A DNA stretch of 64,000 bases from Sedimentibacter acidaminivorans (GTDB lineage: Bacteria > Bacillota > Clostridia > Tissierellales > Sedimentibacteraceae), in the NCBI RefSeq assembly GCF_017873955.1, contig NZ_JAGGKS010000005.1:240171-304170 (forward strand). The letters are read 5' to 3'. The position numbers and the translations under genes are program-made. Each line of letters opens with the position of its first letter. Position 1 is the first letter of the stretch. The notes beneath the pieces are model-generated. The model was given only the letters and a program-made list of their open reading frames with translations, was not told the origin of the DNA and did not search any database. This document shows, in pieces, positions 18,134-27,423 of the stretch.

Positions 18134-19126
18134 ATGAAAAGAATTGTTATTTTAATATTTGCTGTAATTATTGTATTAGGATTAGTATCGTGTAATACAA
18201 ATAGTCTAGAAGAATATAAAAATGCGGCAAAAAAGACAGATGAAATTAAAAAGGGCCAAGCTTTAGCTGAATTTTCATTAAATATGAAATTTAATTCTGA
18301 AGTTTTAACAGAAGAAGAAATTAAAAGTTTAAATTATATTGAAAATATGAAAGGAACTTTTAATGCGATTTATGACGAAGAAGAGAAAAAAAGTATATTC
18401 AAAAACTACATGAATTTTGGAGGATTAGGATTTGATTTTAACATCTATGAAAATGGCGATGATGTAATAATAAAGCTACCCATTGTAGGAAAGTATGTGA
18501 ATGTAAATCAAATAAAAAATTCTACAACCATAGAGCATGAAGATTTCGAAAAAGAAATAATTTCAAATGAAACTAAAGAAGAAATAATGAAAACTTGGAT
18601 TGGATTAATGAATGAAGAAGATGTATTTAAAGGAAAGGATATAATTCTTACAACTCCAGACGGTGAAGTTAAAACAACTGAGTATACAATTAATTTGACC
18701 AATGAACAAATAAAAATGTTAGCGACTAAGTGTGTTGAAATAATATCAAAAGATAACAGCTTAAAACAAACCTTTGAAAAATACATTAAGATGAATTTGG
18801 AGGATCAAGATTATATAAGTTTTGAAGAAATAGTAAACAATATAAAAGATAATATTGATATTTATAATGTAGAAGGATTTAATTATACTGCATTAGTAGA
18901 TATTGACGGTTATATAGTAAGTGAAAATATGAATTTTGAATTAAAAGCTATTGATCCAGACTTTGTTTTAGAAAAAATTGATTATAATTTAGATATTAAG
19001 AATTGGAATATTAACAAATCACAATACTTTGATTTTCCTGTTGTTACAGAAGAAAATATGTACAACATAGATGATCTTGATGAAAATATGCCAAATAATG
19101 TGGAAGACTTTCTCAAAAATAATTAA
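18134..19126 (+). CDS. putative lipoprotein in the two-component/ABC operon
   Basis: A 330-residue exported lipoprotein of unknown fold. The start is ATG 18134, after TTGGAGG (18121-18127). A hydrophobic leader ends in the lipobox LGLVSC, so the mature N-terminal Cys would be lipidated. The body is charged, Lys/Glu/Asn rich and has no Cys; it resembles clostridial DUF-type lipoproteins with LolA/LppX-like features only in general character, and I cannot name the family. It sits between the response regulator and the ABC ATPase (15 bases), so it may be an outer-face ligand binder or accessory of that exporter. Confidence 0.75.
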   Translation: MKRIVILIFAVIIVLGLVSCNTNSLEEYKNAAKKTDEIKKGQALAEFSLNMKFNSEVLTEEEIKSLNYIENMKGTFNAIYDEEEKKSIFKNYMNFGGLGFDFNIYENGDDVIIKLPIVGKYVNVNQIKNSTTIEHEDFEKEIISNETKEEIMKTWIGLMNEEDVFKGKDIILTTPDGEVKTTEYTINLTNEQIKMLATKCVEIISKDNSLKQTFEKYIKMNLEDQDYISFEEIVNNIKDNIDIYNVEGFNYTALVDIDGYIVSENMNFELKAIDPDFVLEKIDYNLDIKNWNINKSQYFDFPVVTEENMYNIDDLDENMPNNVEDFLKNN

Positions 19127-19141
19127 ATATGGGGGACAATA

Positions 19142-20071
19142 ATGCTTAAAATTAAAAATTTGTATAAAAATTTTGGTAGTATAAAGGCTGTAGAGGGTGT
19201 AAGTTTTGAAGTAAAGAAAGGTGATATATATGGACTCCTAGGCCCTAATGGTGCAGGAAAATCTACTACAATATCAATAATATCAACTCTTTTACAGCCA
19301 ACAAGTGGTGAAGTTTTATATGAAGGAAGTAACATATTTTTAGATTCAAAGCCTATAAGACGTGATTTAGGTATAGTGCCACAGGATATAGCTTTATATC
19401 CAACGCTTACAGGATATGAAAACTTATTATTTTGGGGTAACGTATATGGTCTTAAAGGATCGCAACTTAAAAAGAGAATAAGTGAAATATCAGATATTGT
19501 TGGACTAAATGAGAGAATAAAAGATAGGGTAGATAAGTATTCTGGAGGTATGAAAAGAAGATTAAATATAGGGGCTGCGTTACTTCATATGCCTAAACTT
19601 CTTATAATGGATGAACCAACAGTAGGTATCGATCCTCAATCGAGGAATCATATACTTGATACGGTTTTAGAGCTTAATAAACAAGGAATTACAATAATAT
19701 ATACAAGTCATTACATGGAAGAAGTTGAATATCTTTGCAATCAAATTTGCATTATGGATGAAGGTAAGGTAATAGCATTAGGACGTAAATCAGAATTAGT
19801 TGAACTAGTAAAGGAAAAAACTCAAATTAGCATTAGATTTGATAAAACCGACGTTTGTGTGTTAAATAGCCTTAAGGAAATAAGGGGTGTGTTTGATGCT
19901 AATATTGTCGATGAAGGTATCACTTTGTTTGGGGATAACGGGGATACACTGTTGGCAGAAATTATTGCAAAGGCAACCGAACATGGAAGACGTATTGAAT
20001 CAATTGATGTAAAAAAACCAAATCTTGAGGCTGTATTTCTTCATCTTACAGGAAAAGCTTTAAGAGATTAA
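19142..20071 (+). CDS. ABC transporter ATP-binding protein (LnrL/CcmA-like drug exporter)
   Basis: A 309-residue ATPase with Walker A GPNGAGKST, Q-loop VPQDIALYPTLT, signature YSGGMKRRLNIGAALLH, Walker B LLIMDEPTVGID and H-loop TSHYMEE. The C-terminal 80 residues form the extra domain common in drug- and antibiotic-export ATPases of this class. It is followed by two ABC-2 permeases, so the transporter would be a heterotrimer-type exporter with two different membrane subunits. Confidence 0.94.
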   Translation: MLKIKNLYKNFGSIKAVEGVSFEVKKGDIYGLLGPNGAGKSTTISIISTLLQPTSGEVLYEGSNIFLDSKPIRRDLGIVPQDIALYPTLTGYENLLFWGNVYGLKGSQLKKRISEISDIVGLNERIKDRVDKYSGGMKRRLNIGAALLHMPKLLIMDEPTVGIDPQSRNHILDTVLELNKQGITIIYTSHYMEEVEYLCNQICIMDEGKVIALGRKSELVELVKEKTQISIRFDKTDVCVLNSLKEIRGVFDANIVDEGITLFGDNGDTLLAEIIAKATEHGRRIESIDVKKPNLEAVFLHLTGKALRD

Positions 20072-20081
20072 GGAGCAGAAT

Positions 20082-21464
20082 ATGAAAATAATAAGTATTA
20101 TCATTAAGGATTTAAAAATAATACTAAGTGATAAAAAGGCTCTTGCAATAATGATTGTCATGCCGATTGTTTTGACTACAATTTTGAGTATGGCTTTAAA
20201 AGGTTCGTTTATAAGTGGTGAAGACAATAATATAAAAACAGTTAATATTGCAATTGTTAAACTTTATGATGAAAATATGGATTCTCAAATGTTTAAGACT
20301 GCATTAAATAATAATATAATTTCCCAAGGAATGGGAGATAAAACGTTAAAAGAATTAATTGATTCAGGAAATAGCATAAATCCTGAAGAAATGATATTTG
20401 AGGACTTTTTAAATAGTAAAGAAGTATCAGAAATTATTAATTATAGATTAGAAAAAGAAGAAAAAGCTATGGAGTTATTAAATAATGGTGAAGTTTCAGC
20501 AGTTTTACTTTTTCCTGATAAATTTATATATGATATGAAAATTAACCTACTTACTCCATTTAGGAACAATGTTGAAATCAAAGTTATTACTCATCCTGAT
20601 AGAAATATAGATGGGCAGATAGTTAAATCAGTTATAGAAGCATATTCAAATGCTATGTCTTCAATAATAATTGGAAAAAATGTAATTATTGAATCAGTGA
20701 TGGCTAACAACATTAGTTATGATAGTATTAGTAATATGGAAGATACAATGGAAAAAATGAATAAACTTATTAAAGATATTAATGTTAACATTGATAATGT
20801 TGTTGTAGAAGGAAAGAAAAATATATCTAGTGCTGACTACTATGCTGTTGCTATGATGACCATGTTTATTCTTTTTGCAGCAGGTCAAGGTGGCAGGATG
20901 CTATTAGAAGAAAAGGATAATCTAACATATCAAAGAATGATAGTGGCGGGAACATCTAGTCTTGGAATTCTATGTGGGAAATTAATAACAATTTTTTTAA
21001 TAGCTATATTTCAAATTGTTACTATGATTATTTTTTCTCATTATGCTCTAAAAGTTCAATGGGGAAATTTAAATTCAGTAATATTAATTAGTTTATCTGC
21101 TGCATTTTCTGTTGCAGGATTAGGTACTTTTATTGGGGCAATTTCATATAAAGCTGGTAATTATAAGATAGCTAATATATTTGAATCTGCTATCATTCAA
21201 TGTATGGCTCTTTTAGGAGGTAGTTTTTTCCCGATTGAAGTATTGCCTAAGATAATGCAAAACTTAAGCTTTTTATCTATAAACGGCATAGCGTTAAGGT
21301 CCTATTTAAAAGTTTTAATAGGCTCTGGGACAAAAGATGTTATAAATAATATTTTCATATTGAATATTATAGGATTGTTATTTTCTATTTTAGCAATAAT
21401 TGTACTCAATAGAAAGGAAGGTTATAATGCTAAGTATAATAAAACTACGGATATTAAGGCTTAA
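20082..21464 (+). CDS. ABC-2 type permease (first of two)
   Basis: A 460-residue membrane subunit. An N-terminal helix (about 20-40) is followed by a large extracytoplasmic region of about 220 residues and then five or six helices, the ABC2_membrane_3/LnrM-like layout. The stretch EEKDNLTYQRMIVAGTS between the first loop and the helical domain fits the family's conserved coupling region. AGGAG precedes the ATG. The last 38 bases overlap the next gene. Confidence 0.9.
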   Translation: MKIISIIIKDLKIILSDKKALAIMIVMPIVLTTILSMALKGSFISGEDNNIKTVNIAIVKLYDENMDSQMFKTALNNNIISQGMGDKTLKELIDSGNSINPEEMIFEDFLNSKEVSEIINYRLEKEEKAMELLNNGEVSAVLLFPDKFIYDMKINLLTPFRNNVEIKVITHPDRNIDGQIVKSVIEAYSNAMSSIIIGKNVIIESVMANNISYDSISNMEDTMEKMNKLIKDINVNIDNVVVEGKKNISSADYYAVAMMTMFILFAAGQGGRMLLEEKDNLTYQRMIVAGTSSLGILCGKLITIFLIAIFQIVTMIIFSHYALKVQWGNLNSVILISLSAAFSVAGLGTFIGAISYKAGNYKIANIFESAIIQCMALLGGSFFPIEVLPKIMQNLSFLSINGIALRSYLKVLIGSGTKDVINNIFILNIIGLLFSILAIIVLNRKEGYNAKYNKTTDIKA

Positions 21465-22593
21465 AGATGATGTTTCAGTTTTAATATTAATGACAGTAAT
21501 GGCATTTGGATTAACTGCAATTTTTGGTATTTCATTTAATCAATACAGACCTACAGTATTAATAGTTGATGAAGATAAAAGTTCATATTCGGAGAATCTT
21601 ATTGATGAACTTAAAAGAAATAATGCTTTTAATTTTGTTAATTCAGATATAGATAATGCTCAAGTAGGAATTGAGGAAGGAAAAGCAGCAGCTGCTTTGT
21701 TAATAAATAAGGGATTCAATGATAATATAGAAAATGGTAAAAATGTAGATTTAGGAATAATGAAAATTAAAGATGATGCAATGATTCTTGCACTTCAAGA
21801 AATGCTAACAAGTATAACTATGAAGATGTCTGTTGGAATTCATATATCAAATATTACTTCTGAATTAGTCTATACAGAAAAACCTGAAATAAATAAAGAA
21901 GAAATTAAATTAAATGCATATAAAAATATTATGGAATCGTGGAAGTATAAAAATCCTATTAAAGTTACTGCAACAATTGCAAATACAGGAACAAATTCAG
22001 GTTATGATAATTTAATGCATTCTATTATTGGGTTTACAATGTTTTTCTCTATGTATACAATGGTATTTTCAATAGGTACTATATTGTATGATAAACAGTA
22101 CAAAACTTGGGAAAGGATGTTGGTTTCACCAGTTTCTAAATCTTCAATAGTTGGAGGGAGCATTGTAGTTTCATATTTGACAGGTGCAGTACAAATGGGA
22201 ATACTAATTTTAGGCGGCAAATATTTGTTTAGTGTGGATTGGGGAAATAGTATAGCTGGTGTTTTAATGATATGTGCAGCCTTTATATTTGCTGTAACAT
22301 CTCTAGGGTTAATGATGTCTAGCTTTATAAAAACACAAGCACAGTTAGGTTCGATAGCTCCAATCGTATTAACGAGTACATCAATGCTTGGAGGTTGTAT
22401 GTGGCCGTTGGAAATAGTTAATAATAAAGCTTTGTTATTTTTAGCAGAATTAACTCCACAAAAATGGGCAGTGCAAGGTGTAGAAAATATTGCAAGCAAG
22501 GGAATGGGTATTGAAGCAGCAGTAATTCCAACTATAGTGCTTTTAACAATGGGGATAATTTATTTTACCATAGGTGTAAAAAGAATATCGTAG
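21427..22593 (+). CDS. ABC-2 type permease (second of two)
   Basis: A 388-residue membrane subunit from ATG 21427, preceded by AAGGAAGG (21413-21420); the in-frame upstream codon at 21400 has no such site. The layout mirrors the previous gene: one N-terminal helix, an outside domain of about 170 residues, then a helical bundle with YDKQYKTWERMLVSPVSKS as the coupling segment and GCMWPLEI between the last helices. The two permeases are probably paralogues that pair in one exporter. Confidence 0.9.
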   Translation: MLSIIKLRILRLKDDVSVLILMTVMAFGLTAIFGISFNQYRPTVLIVDEDKSSYSENLIDELKRNNAFNFVNSDIDNAQVGIEEGKAAAALLINKGFNDNIENGKNVDLGIMKIKDDAMILALQEMLTSITMKMSVGIHISNITSELVYTEKPEINKEEIKLNAYKNIMESWKYKNPIKVTATIANTGTNSGYDNLMHSIIGFTMFFSMYTMVFSIGTILYDKQYKTWERMLVSPVSKSSIVGGSIVVSYLTGAVQMGILILGGKYLFSVDWGNSIAGVLMICAAFIFAVTSLGLMMSSFIKTQAQLGSIAPIVLTSTSMLGGCMWPLEIVNNKALLFLAELTPQKWAVQGVENIASKGMGIEAAVIPTIVLLTMGIIYFTIGVKRIS

Positions 22594-22617
22594 GGGCAGG
22601 GCAATATGCCCCTTATT
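22593..22617. terminator. hairpin after the ABC operon
   Basis: GGGGCA (22593-22598) pairs with TGCCCC (22607-22612), followed by TTATTTAT. It begins in the stop codon of the second permease and lies against the end of the converging rlmH gene. Confidence 0.65.
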
Positions 22618-23092
22618 TATGATAAGCCTCACCTGAATTAATTTTAAAGGCTCTATAAATTTGTTCTAATAAAATTACTTTGAAAAGTTGATGTGGGAAT
22701 GTCATTTTAGAAAATGACAGTTTAAAATCAGCCCTATTTAATACTTCGTCTGACAAACCATTGCTTCCGCCTATTACAAAAGTCAAATCAGAATTACCTT
22801 CTATACCAAGGTTATTTATTTTTTGTGCTAATTTTTCAGAACTTAATTGTTCACCATTTATATGTAATATAAAAACATATGTATTTGATTTAATTTTATT
22901 TAGAATTTTAGTACCTTCTTTTATTTTTACCTGTTCAATTTCCATTTGAGAAAAGCTTTCATCAGCTCTTTCATCGGATATTACTTCTTCTGACAATTTG
23001 CAGTATTTGGACAATCTTTTTGCATATTCTTTTATAGCGTCTGTAAAAAACTTTTCTTTGATTTTTCCTACTGAAATAATTGTTATTTTCAT
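22613..23092 (-). CDS. rlmH: 23S rRNA (pseudouridine1915-N3)-methyltransferase RlmH
   Basis: A 159-residue SPOUT methyltransferase that modifies pseudouridine 1915 in helix 69 of 23S rRNA. The family hallmarks are clear: MKITIISVGKIKEKF start, the knot region FVIGGSNGLSDEVLNRADFKLSFSKMTFPH in outline, and the C-terminal QLFKVILLEQIYRAFKINSGEAYHK-type tail (shown here in part) ending in YHK. Length is exactly typical. A GGTGGT-like site precedes the ATG. Confidence 0.97.
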   Translation of the reverse strand: MKITIISVGKIKEKFFTDAIKEYAKRLSKYCKLSEEVISDERADESFSQMEIEQVKIKEGTKILNKIKSNTYVFILHINGEQLSSEKLAQKINNLGIEGNSDLTFVIGGSNGLSDEVLNRADFKLSFSKMTFPHQLFKVILLEQIYRAFKINSGEAYHK

Positions 23093-23112
23093 ATTACCAC
23101 CTAGATTTTAGT

Positions 23113-23376
23113 TTATAAAATTGATGCGAAATTTATAAAAATAATCGCAGCTATAAATAAATTTATTATGGCATACACATAATTTTTCTTAAAAAACATC
23201 AAATATATTGCAGTAATTGCAGCTGTTAATATAACCAACATAAATGAGTAATATGTTGTGAACAATCCCTTTCCTGAGAGCATATACATGTATATAAGTA
23301 TAGTAATAGCATAAAGTATTTCTGATACTTTTACCCCTAAGGATAATGATTTAATTTGTTTTATAAAATAATTCAT
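23113..23376 (-). CDS. small membrane protein of unknown function
   Basis: I do not recognise this protein. From the ATG at 23376 (GGAGG at 23381-23385) it has 87 residues, with an amphipathic N-terminus (NYFIKQIKSLSLG) and three hydrophobic helices separated by FFKK. It lies 20 bases upstream of rlmH on the same strand in transcription order and may share its transcript. No motif suggests a function. Confidence 0.6.
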   Translation of the reverse strand: MNYFIKQIKSLSLGVKVSEILYAITILIYMYMLSGKGLFTTYYSFMLVILTAAITAIYLMFFKKNYVYAIINLFIAAIIFINFASIL

Positions 23377-23482
23377 AATTCCTCCGAATTTTAAAATATA
23401 TTTCATTATTATATTATCATAAATTATGGATGAAATCCATACATTTATACAATTAAAAAGTAAAACGTTTACAAAAAAACAT

Positions 23483-23511
23483 TTGAAATTAATATTACTT
23501 TATGTTACAAT
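23483..23511 (+). promoter_or_regulatory. sigma-A-type promoter for the SLH-like protein gene
   Basis: TTGAAA (23483-23488), 17 bases, then TACAAT (23506-23511), about 50 bases upstream of the ATG at 23563. Confidence 0.6.
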
Positions 23512-23562
23512 TAAATCCACTTAAATTAAAGATACGTAAATAATGTAATGAGGTAAATAATT

Positions 23563-24939
23563 ATGAAATTAATACGAAAAATAATATGTATAGCTTTAAT
23601 AATTAGCTTGATCACATCTTTTGTGCATGCCTTTAGTTTTACTAATGGAATAGTTAGACCTACTGTGTTTGAAATTCAAAAAAGCATTGAAGAAAAATAT
23701 GGTTTAAATATAATATTGCCGCAAAACAGTAATAAATATATTAATATTGAAGAATGTATGACAGTTGTCGAAAGTAGTCTCAATCGTTTCCCAGATGGTG
23801 TAATTAAAGAAATTACAGATTCATATCTTAATAAAGGAATTAAAACTAATCTAGTTATTAATAAAACGGATAATAATTTAATAGAAAGTCCTGCAACTTA
23901 CAGAAGGACGAACTCATCCGTAAATATTACAATAAATATATTAACAAACAATTTTTATGGAGCTTCTGATGTTGTTTCACTAGATGGTATTATGTTTGAA
24001 ATTAGTCATTTTATATGCGATTATTTATTTGATGTATATGGTTATGATAATCTTGAATTAGGTTTTAACAAACTAAATCTCGGATATGAATATGGAACTT
24101 GGGGTCTTGGATATGATAAGGTATTTATAAATCAAAGCTCTGCAACTAATCTAAGCGAAGATATATCAGATTTGATTTGGTATGCAGAGAATTATCCGGA
24201 AAAAGTTCTTAATGTTAGTTTAGGAAAAAAGGAAACAATTCATAATAAAGTAGAATTTCTCGCACAAGTAATGGATATATGCTTTGAATCAGTTACACCT
24301 CAAACAAAGCTATGGTTAGATTCAATTCCTGGCAGTCCTGATGTTTGGGCAGAAAATGATATAAATAAAATGTTTGAAGTAGGTTTGATTCCGAAAGATT
24401 TTTTAGGAATGTATGAATCTTATATTTCTAGGGAAGATTTTTGTACTTTAGCTTTAAACCTTGTAAAATTAAAAATTGGAGAAGATAAATTTTATCAACA
24501 TTTTGAAATATCAAAACCACAAAAAAGTTTAGTTATTAATCCTGTTAATGGTGAAATAATTATAGATGATATTATTTCTGATGTTTTTTATGATATTAAT
24601 TTATGTAAAAATAAAGATGATATATATGAAGCTTATAAAATTGGTTTAATTAGTGATTTCGAAGGTAATAAATTTAATCCAGAAGCTCAAATTACAAGAT
24701 TAGAAGCTGCTAAAATATCAACGGCAATTTGTGAAAAATTTGGTATTGAAATATCTGAGTATGACTTATCTCATTTTGATGATATGACAGACTTAAGCGA
24801 ATTAGAGAAACCATATATATATTTTGCTGTAAGCAGAGGAATATTAAGAGGATATAGCAATAAAATTATGCCAAATGAGTATTGCACATACCAAGAAGCA
24901 TATATCATGCTTAATAGAGTGTATGAGTTGAATAATTAA
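23563..24939 (+). CDS. exported protein with S-layer-homology-like repeats
   Basis: A 458-residue protein with a signal peptide (MKLIRKIICIALIISLITSFVHA in outline, cut near residue 22). The middle third has features of a peptidase-like fold (EISHFICDYLFDVYG, but no HExxH motif), so no catalytic role is assigned. The C-terminal half holds three SLH-like repeats, seen as WAENDINKMFEVGLIPKDF, EAYKIGLISDFEGNKFNP with TRLEAAKI, and FAVSRGILRGYSNKIMPNEYCTYQEA in outline. These usually anchor proteins to secondary cell-wall polymer. A GAGGT site precedes the ATG. Confidence 0.8.
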   Translation: MKLIRKIICIALIISLITSFVHAFSFTNGIVRPTVFEIQKSIEEKYGLNIILPQNSNKYINIEECMTVVESSLNRFPDGVIKEITDSYLNKGIKTNLVINKTDNNLIESPATYRRTNSSVNITINILTNNFYGASDVVSLDGIMFEISHFICDYLFDVYGYDNLELGFNKLNLGYEYGTWGLGYDKVFINQSSATNLSEDISDLIWYAENYPEKVLNVSLGKKETIHNKVEFLAQVMDICFESVTPQTKLWLDSIPGSPDVWAENDINKMFEVGLIPKDFLGMYESYISREDFCTLALNLVKLKIGEDKFYQHFEISKPQKSLVINPVNGEIIIDDIISDVFYDINLCKNKDDIYEAYKIGLISDFEGNKFNPEAQITRLEAAKISTAICEKFGIEISEYDLSHFDDMTDLSELEKPYIYFAVSRGILRGYSNKIMPNEYCTYQEAYIMLNRVYELNN

Positions 24940-24944
24940 TTAGA

Positions 24945-24996
24945 GTGTTATAGCAATAAATAAAGTAGGATTTATTATCTGCTTTATTTTTTTGCT
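24945..24996 (+). terminator. rho-independent terminator after the SLH-like gene
   Basis: AAATAAAGTAG (24958-24968) pairs with CTGCTTTATTT (24979-24989), extended by outer TAGCAAT/TTTTGCTA pairing, and runs into TTTTTTT. Confidence 0.8.
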
Positions 24997-25170
24997 ATTA
25001 AAATTTAATATTTAAATATAGGAAGATTTATGATATAATTAATACACAGATGTTACAAAGACATAAGTCTTTGCCTTGATGTATTTATTGAATCGTTGTG
25101 ATGCAAGCCGTTATCTGGCTTGCTTTATGATATAATATTAGTAAAAATAACAATAAAGGCTGGTATAATT

Positions 25171-25875
25171 ATGTTTGACTTGCAGAGTCTTATAATAGGT
25201 GTTATTTTAATTGTAAAAAAATACACGTGTATTAATATTAAAATTCATTCAGAGTCAAATGATGATGATTATAAAAATGGAATTATACTATTGCCTTTAG
25301 TTGGATTAGCAATTGGGTTTGTGGCAAGTTTTATCTCATCATTTAAGATATTTTATGATGGTTTTTTCGTTAGTGCCTTTGTATTGTCTTATTATTGCAT
25401 TATAACAAAAACAGTAAATTTAAGAGATACATATAGAACCTTAAACTACATAATTAAGCCTAAAAATCAAACAGAACAAATTTCTGGGACAATTGGAATA
25501 ATAGTAATATGTTTGTTTTACTTTTCCTTGATGAGGATTGTAGATGTTACGGCAGTTTTACTGATGCCAGTAGCAGGGTATAGCGGACTAATTATTTTAA
25601 GTAGGGTATTTCATAGAAATAAAAAGGGTACATCTGTAATTAAGTATTGTGATAAGTACCATAGCTTGTCAGCTTTTGGAATATCATTTGCATTGGCAGT
25701 CGTTATTAACTATAAATTAGTAATTCCACTTGCCTTGACATATATGATTTCAGGAGCAGCAGTAAATATTATGGATAAAAAAATAAAACTCCTTCCAAAT
25801 TCTATAGAGGGGTTTATTGTTGAAATAACTCAGTTAATATTTTTAATAGTTACATATATTTTTAAAATAACATAG
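25171..25875 (+). CDS. divergent CobS-like (adenosylcobinamide-GDP ribazoletransferase family) membrane protein
   Basis: Probably a relative of CobS, the membrane enzyme that joins the lower ligand to adenosylcobinamide-GDP. The start is ATG 25171; the open frame begins earlier, without a ribosome-binding site. The 234 residues hold about six helices. Matches to CobS by eye are LLPLVGLAIGF near the N-terminus, ISGTIGIIVI (CobS MKDSxxGTxG region) and the LSRVFHR segment. The catalytic-type acidic DGLAD motif is not seen; the equivalent stretch reads VNLRDTYRTLNY. So it may have lost or changed activity. The convergent cobO next door supports a B12 link. Confidence 0.6.
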   Translation: MFDLQSLIIGVILIVKKYTCINIKIHSESNDDDYKNGIILLPLVGLAIGFVASFISSFKIFYDGFFVSAFVLSYYCIITKTVNLRDTYRTLNYIIKPKNQTEQISGTIGIIVICLFYFSLMRIVDVTAVLLMPVAGYSGLIILSRVFHRNKKGTSVIKYCDKYHSLSAFGISFALAVVINYKLVIPLALTYMISGAAVNIMDKKIKLLPNSIEGFIVEITQLIFLIVTYIFKIT

Positions 25876-25916
25876 GTTGATGTAATATATAACAATCAAC
25901 CTATGTTTTGTTTTGT
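25871..25916. terminator. bidirectional terminator between CobS-like and cobO
   Basis: CATAGGTTGAT (25871-25881) pairs perfectly with ATCAACCTATG (25895-25905), followed by TTTTGTTTT. It starts in the last codons of the CobS-like gene and serves the two converging genes. Confidence 0.8.
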
Positions 25917-25920
25917 GAAA

Positions 25921-26436
25921 TTAATGATCGAATCCATCTCTAGATAAAACACCCTGTGAGTAATAGTGCTTTATTTCTACCATTTCTGTAACCAAATCAG
26001 CCATATTAATAAGTTCCGTAGGTGAATATCTACCTGTTAAGACTACCTCTGTTTTATATGATTTGTTTTTTAGTATATTAATTACATCATTGGTATTAAA
26101 TAGTTTAAAATATAGTGCAATTGTAATTTCATCTAATATAACTAAATCATAATCACCACTAGTCAATATACTACCACATTCTTTTAAACCTTCTTTTGCT
26201 GATACTATATCTTCGTTATCTGGGACTCTATCTATAAAACAACCATTTCCAAGTTGTTTTATAATAATATTTTCAAAATGTTCATCGAGCTTAGTTTCAT
26301 TATATTTCATATCTTTAACGAATTGACCAATGAAAACACTTTTCCCTGATAGTAGGGCTCTTACTGCAAGCCCAAAGGCAGCAGTGGTTTTGCCTTTTCC
26401 ATTACCTGTATATATGTGGATATACCCTTTATCCAT
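25921..26436 (-). CDS. cobO: cob(I)yrinic acid a,c-diamide adenosyltransferase (CobO/BtuR type)
   Basis: Transfers the adenosyl group of ATP to cob(I)alamin or its corrinoid precursors, giving the coenzyme form that aminomutases need. The 171-residue protein has the P-loop TGNGKGKTTAAFG (about residues 9-21), DYDLVILDEITIAL and VVLTGRYSP, all CobA/CobO/BtuR hallmarks. The start overlaps the end of degV by 8 bases. In this window its most obvious client is the B12-dependent ornithine aminomutase. Confidence 0.95.
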   Translation of the reverse strand: MDKGYIHIYTGNGKGKTTAAFGLAVRALLSGKSVFIGQFVKDMKYNETKLDEHFENIIIKQLGNGCFIDRVPDNEDIVSAKEGLKECGSILTSGDYDLVILDEITIALYFKLFNTNDVINILKNKSYKTEVVLTGRYSPTELINMADLVTEMVEIKHYYSQGVLSRDGFDH

Positions 26437-27298
26437 TTTTTATCAACTCCTCGTTAAGTAAATAGCCTAGCCCTAATGTACCTTCACCACAGTGGCTAGA
26501 TATTACACAACCAATTATATAATCTTGAAATTTAGTAATTCCTGTTAATTCTGTTATTTGTTTTTTTAATAAACTTCTTTCTTCTTCATTTCCAACAGTA
26601 CATCCAACATGAATTTCATCATTGAGAATATTATCTTTGTCCAAAATTATTTCTTCTATCATTAAGTTGATTGCTTTTTTCTTTCCCCTTGTTTTTTTCC
26701 AAACATCTAAACCATCCACACACATACTTATAATAGGTTTTATATTCAACATTTTTCCAAATAGTGCTTCAGTACTACTACAACGTCCACCCATATGTAA
26801 ATAGTCTAATGTTTCAACAGTAAAGTATAATTTATAGTTTGCAATATTTTTTTGAATATTATAAATAATTTCATCTAATGGCATACCACTACTTATATAA
26901 TTGTATGCTTGCCTAATGAGAGCACCTGTTCCTACACAAAGGCTAAGTGAATCTATAATTATAATAGAATCAGTATTTAGGTTTTCAGCTGCAAGTTTTG
27001 CATTTTGTAGAGTAGTAGAAACTTTAGAAGATAGACCTAAATATATGATAGTTTTACCTGCATCTACATATGGCTTAAATGCATTATAAAAATCAGCAGG
27101 TGAAGGAGCTGAAGTTTTGGGTAACATATTTTTTTCTTTAACTAAACGGAAAAGGTCTTTTGTATTTATTTCAGTACCTTCTTTGTATGCATCATCGCCA
27201 AATGTAACAATCAATGGTATAATATCAATATCCATTTTCTTTATTTCACTTAAAGGCAGGTCACATGTGCTATCTGCAAATAATTTTATGTTGCTCAT
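26429..27298 (-). CDS. DegV family fatty-acid-binding protein
   Basis: A 289-residue DegV-type protein from ATG 27298 (GGAGGAAA upstream). DegV proteins bind a fatty acid and, in Firmicutes, present it to fatty acid kinase FakA. Seen are IKLFADSTCDLP near the start, KTSAPSPADFYNAF, IDSLSLCVGTGALI and HMGGRCSS, all conserved in the family. No FakA partner is nearby. It overlaps cobO by 8 bases, so the two are co-transcribed, though no functional tie is known. Confidence 0.93.
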   Translation of the reverse strand: MSNIKLFADSTCDLPLSEIKKMDIDIIPLIVTFGDDAYKEGTEINTKDLFRLVKEKNMLPKTSAPSPADFYNAFKPYVDAGKTIIYLGLSSKVSTTLQNAKLAAENLNTDSIIIIDSLSLCVGTGALIRQAYNYISSGMPLDEIIYNIQKNIANYKLYFTVETLDYLHMGGRCSSTEALFGKMLNIKPIISMCVDGLDVWKKTRGKKKAINLMIEEIILDKDNILNDEIHVGCTVGNEEERSLLKKQITELTGITKFQDYIIGCVISSHCGEGTLGLGYLLNEELIKNG

Positions 27299-27387
27299 AG
27301 TTTTCCTCCAAATAATCATATGTTACCATTATAATAGTATAAACCTTAAATGTACATAAATAAAAGTCAAATTACTAATTTATTTTT

Positions 27388-27416
27388 TTGACAAATACAA
27401 TTGTATATAGTATAAT
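27388..27416 (+). promoter_or_regulatory. consensus sigma-A promoter for the T-box/trpS transcript
   Basis: TTGACA (27388-27393), exactly 17 bases, then TATAAT (27411-27416). Transcription would start near 27423, just upstream of the T-box leader. Confidence 0.88.
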
Positions 27417-27423
27417 CAAAAAA

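Noticed and set aside
25020..25170. Possible riboswitch before the CobS-like gene (two small hairpins, CAAAGAC/GTCTTTG and GCAAGCC/GGCTTGC, and a duplicated TTTATGATATAAT)
   Set aside because: No B12-box or conserved core of a cobalamin, guanidine or cyclic-di-GMP riboswitch is visible, and the hairpins are too short to assign.
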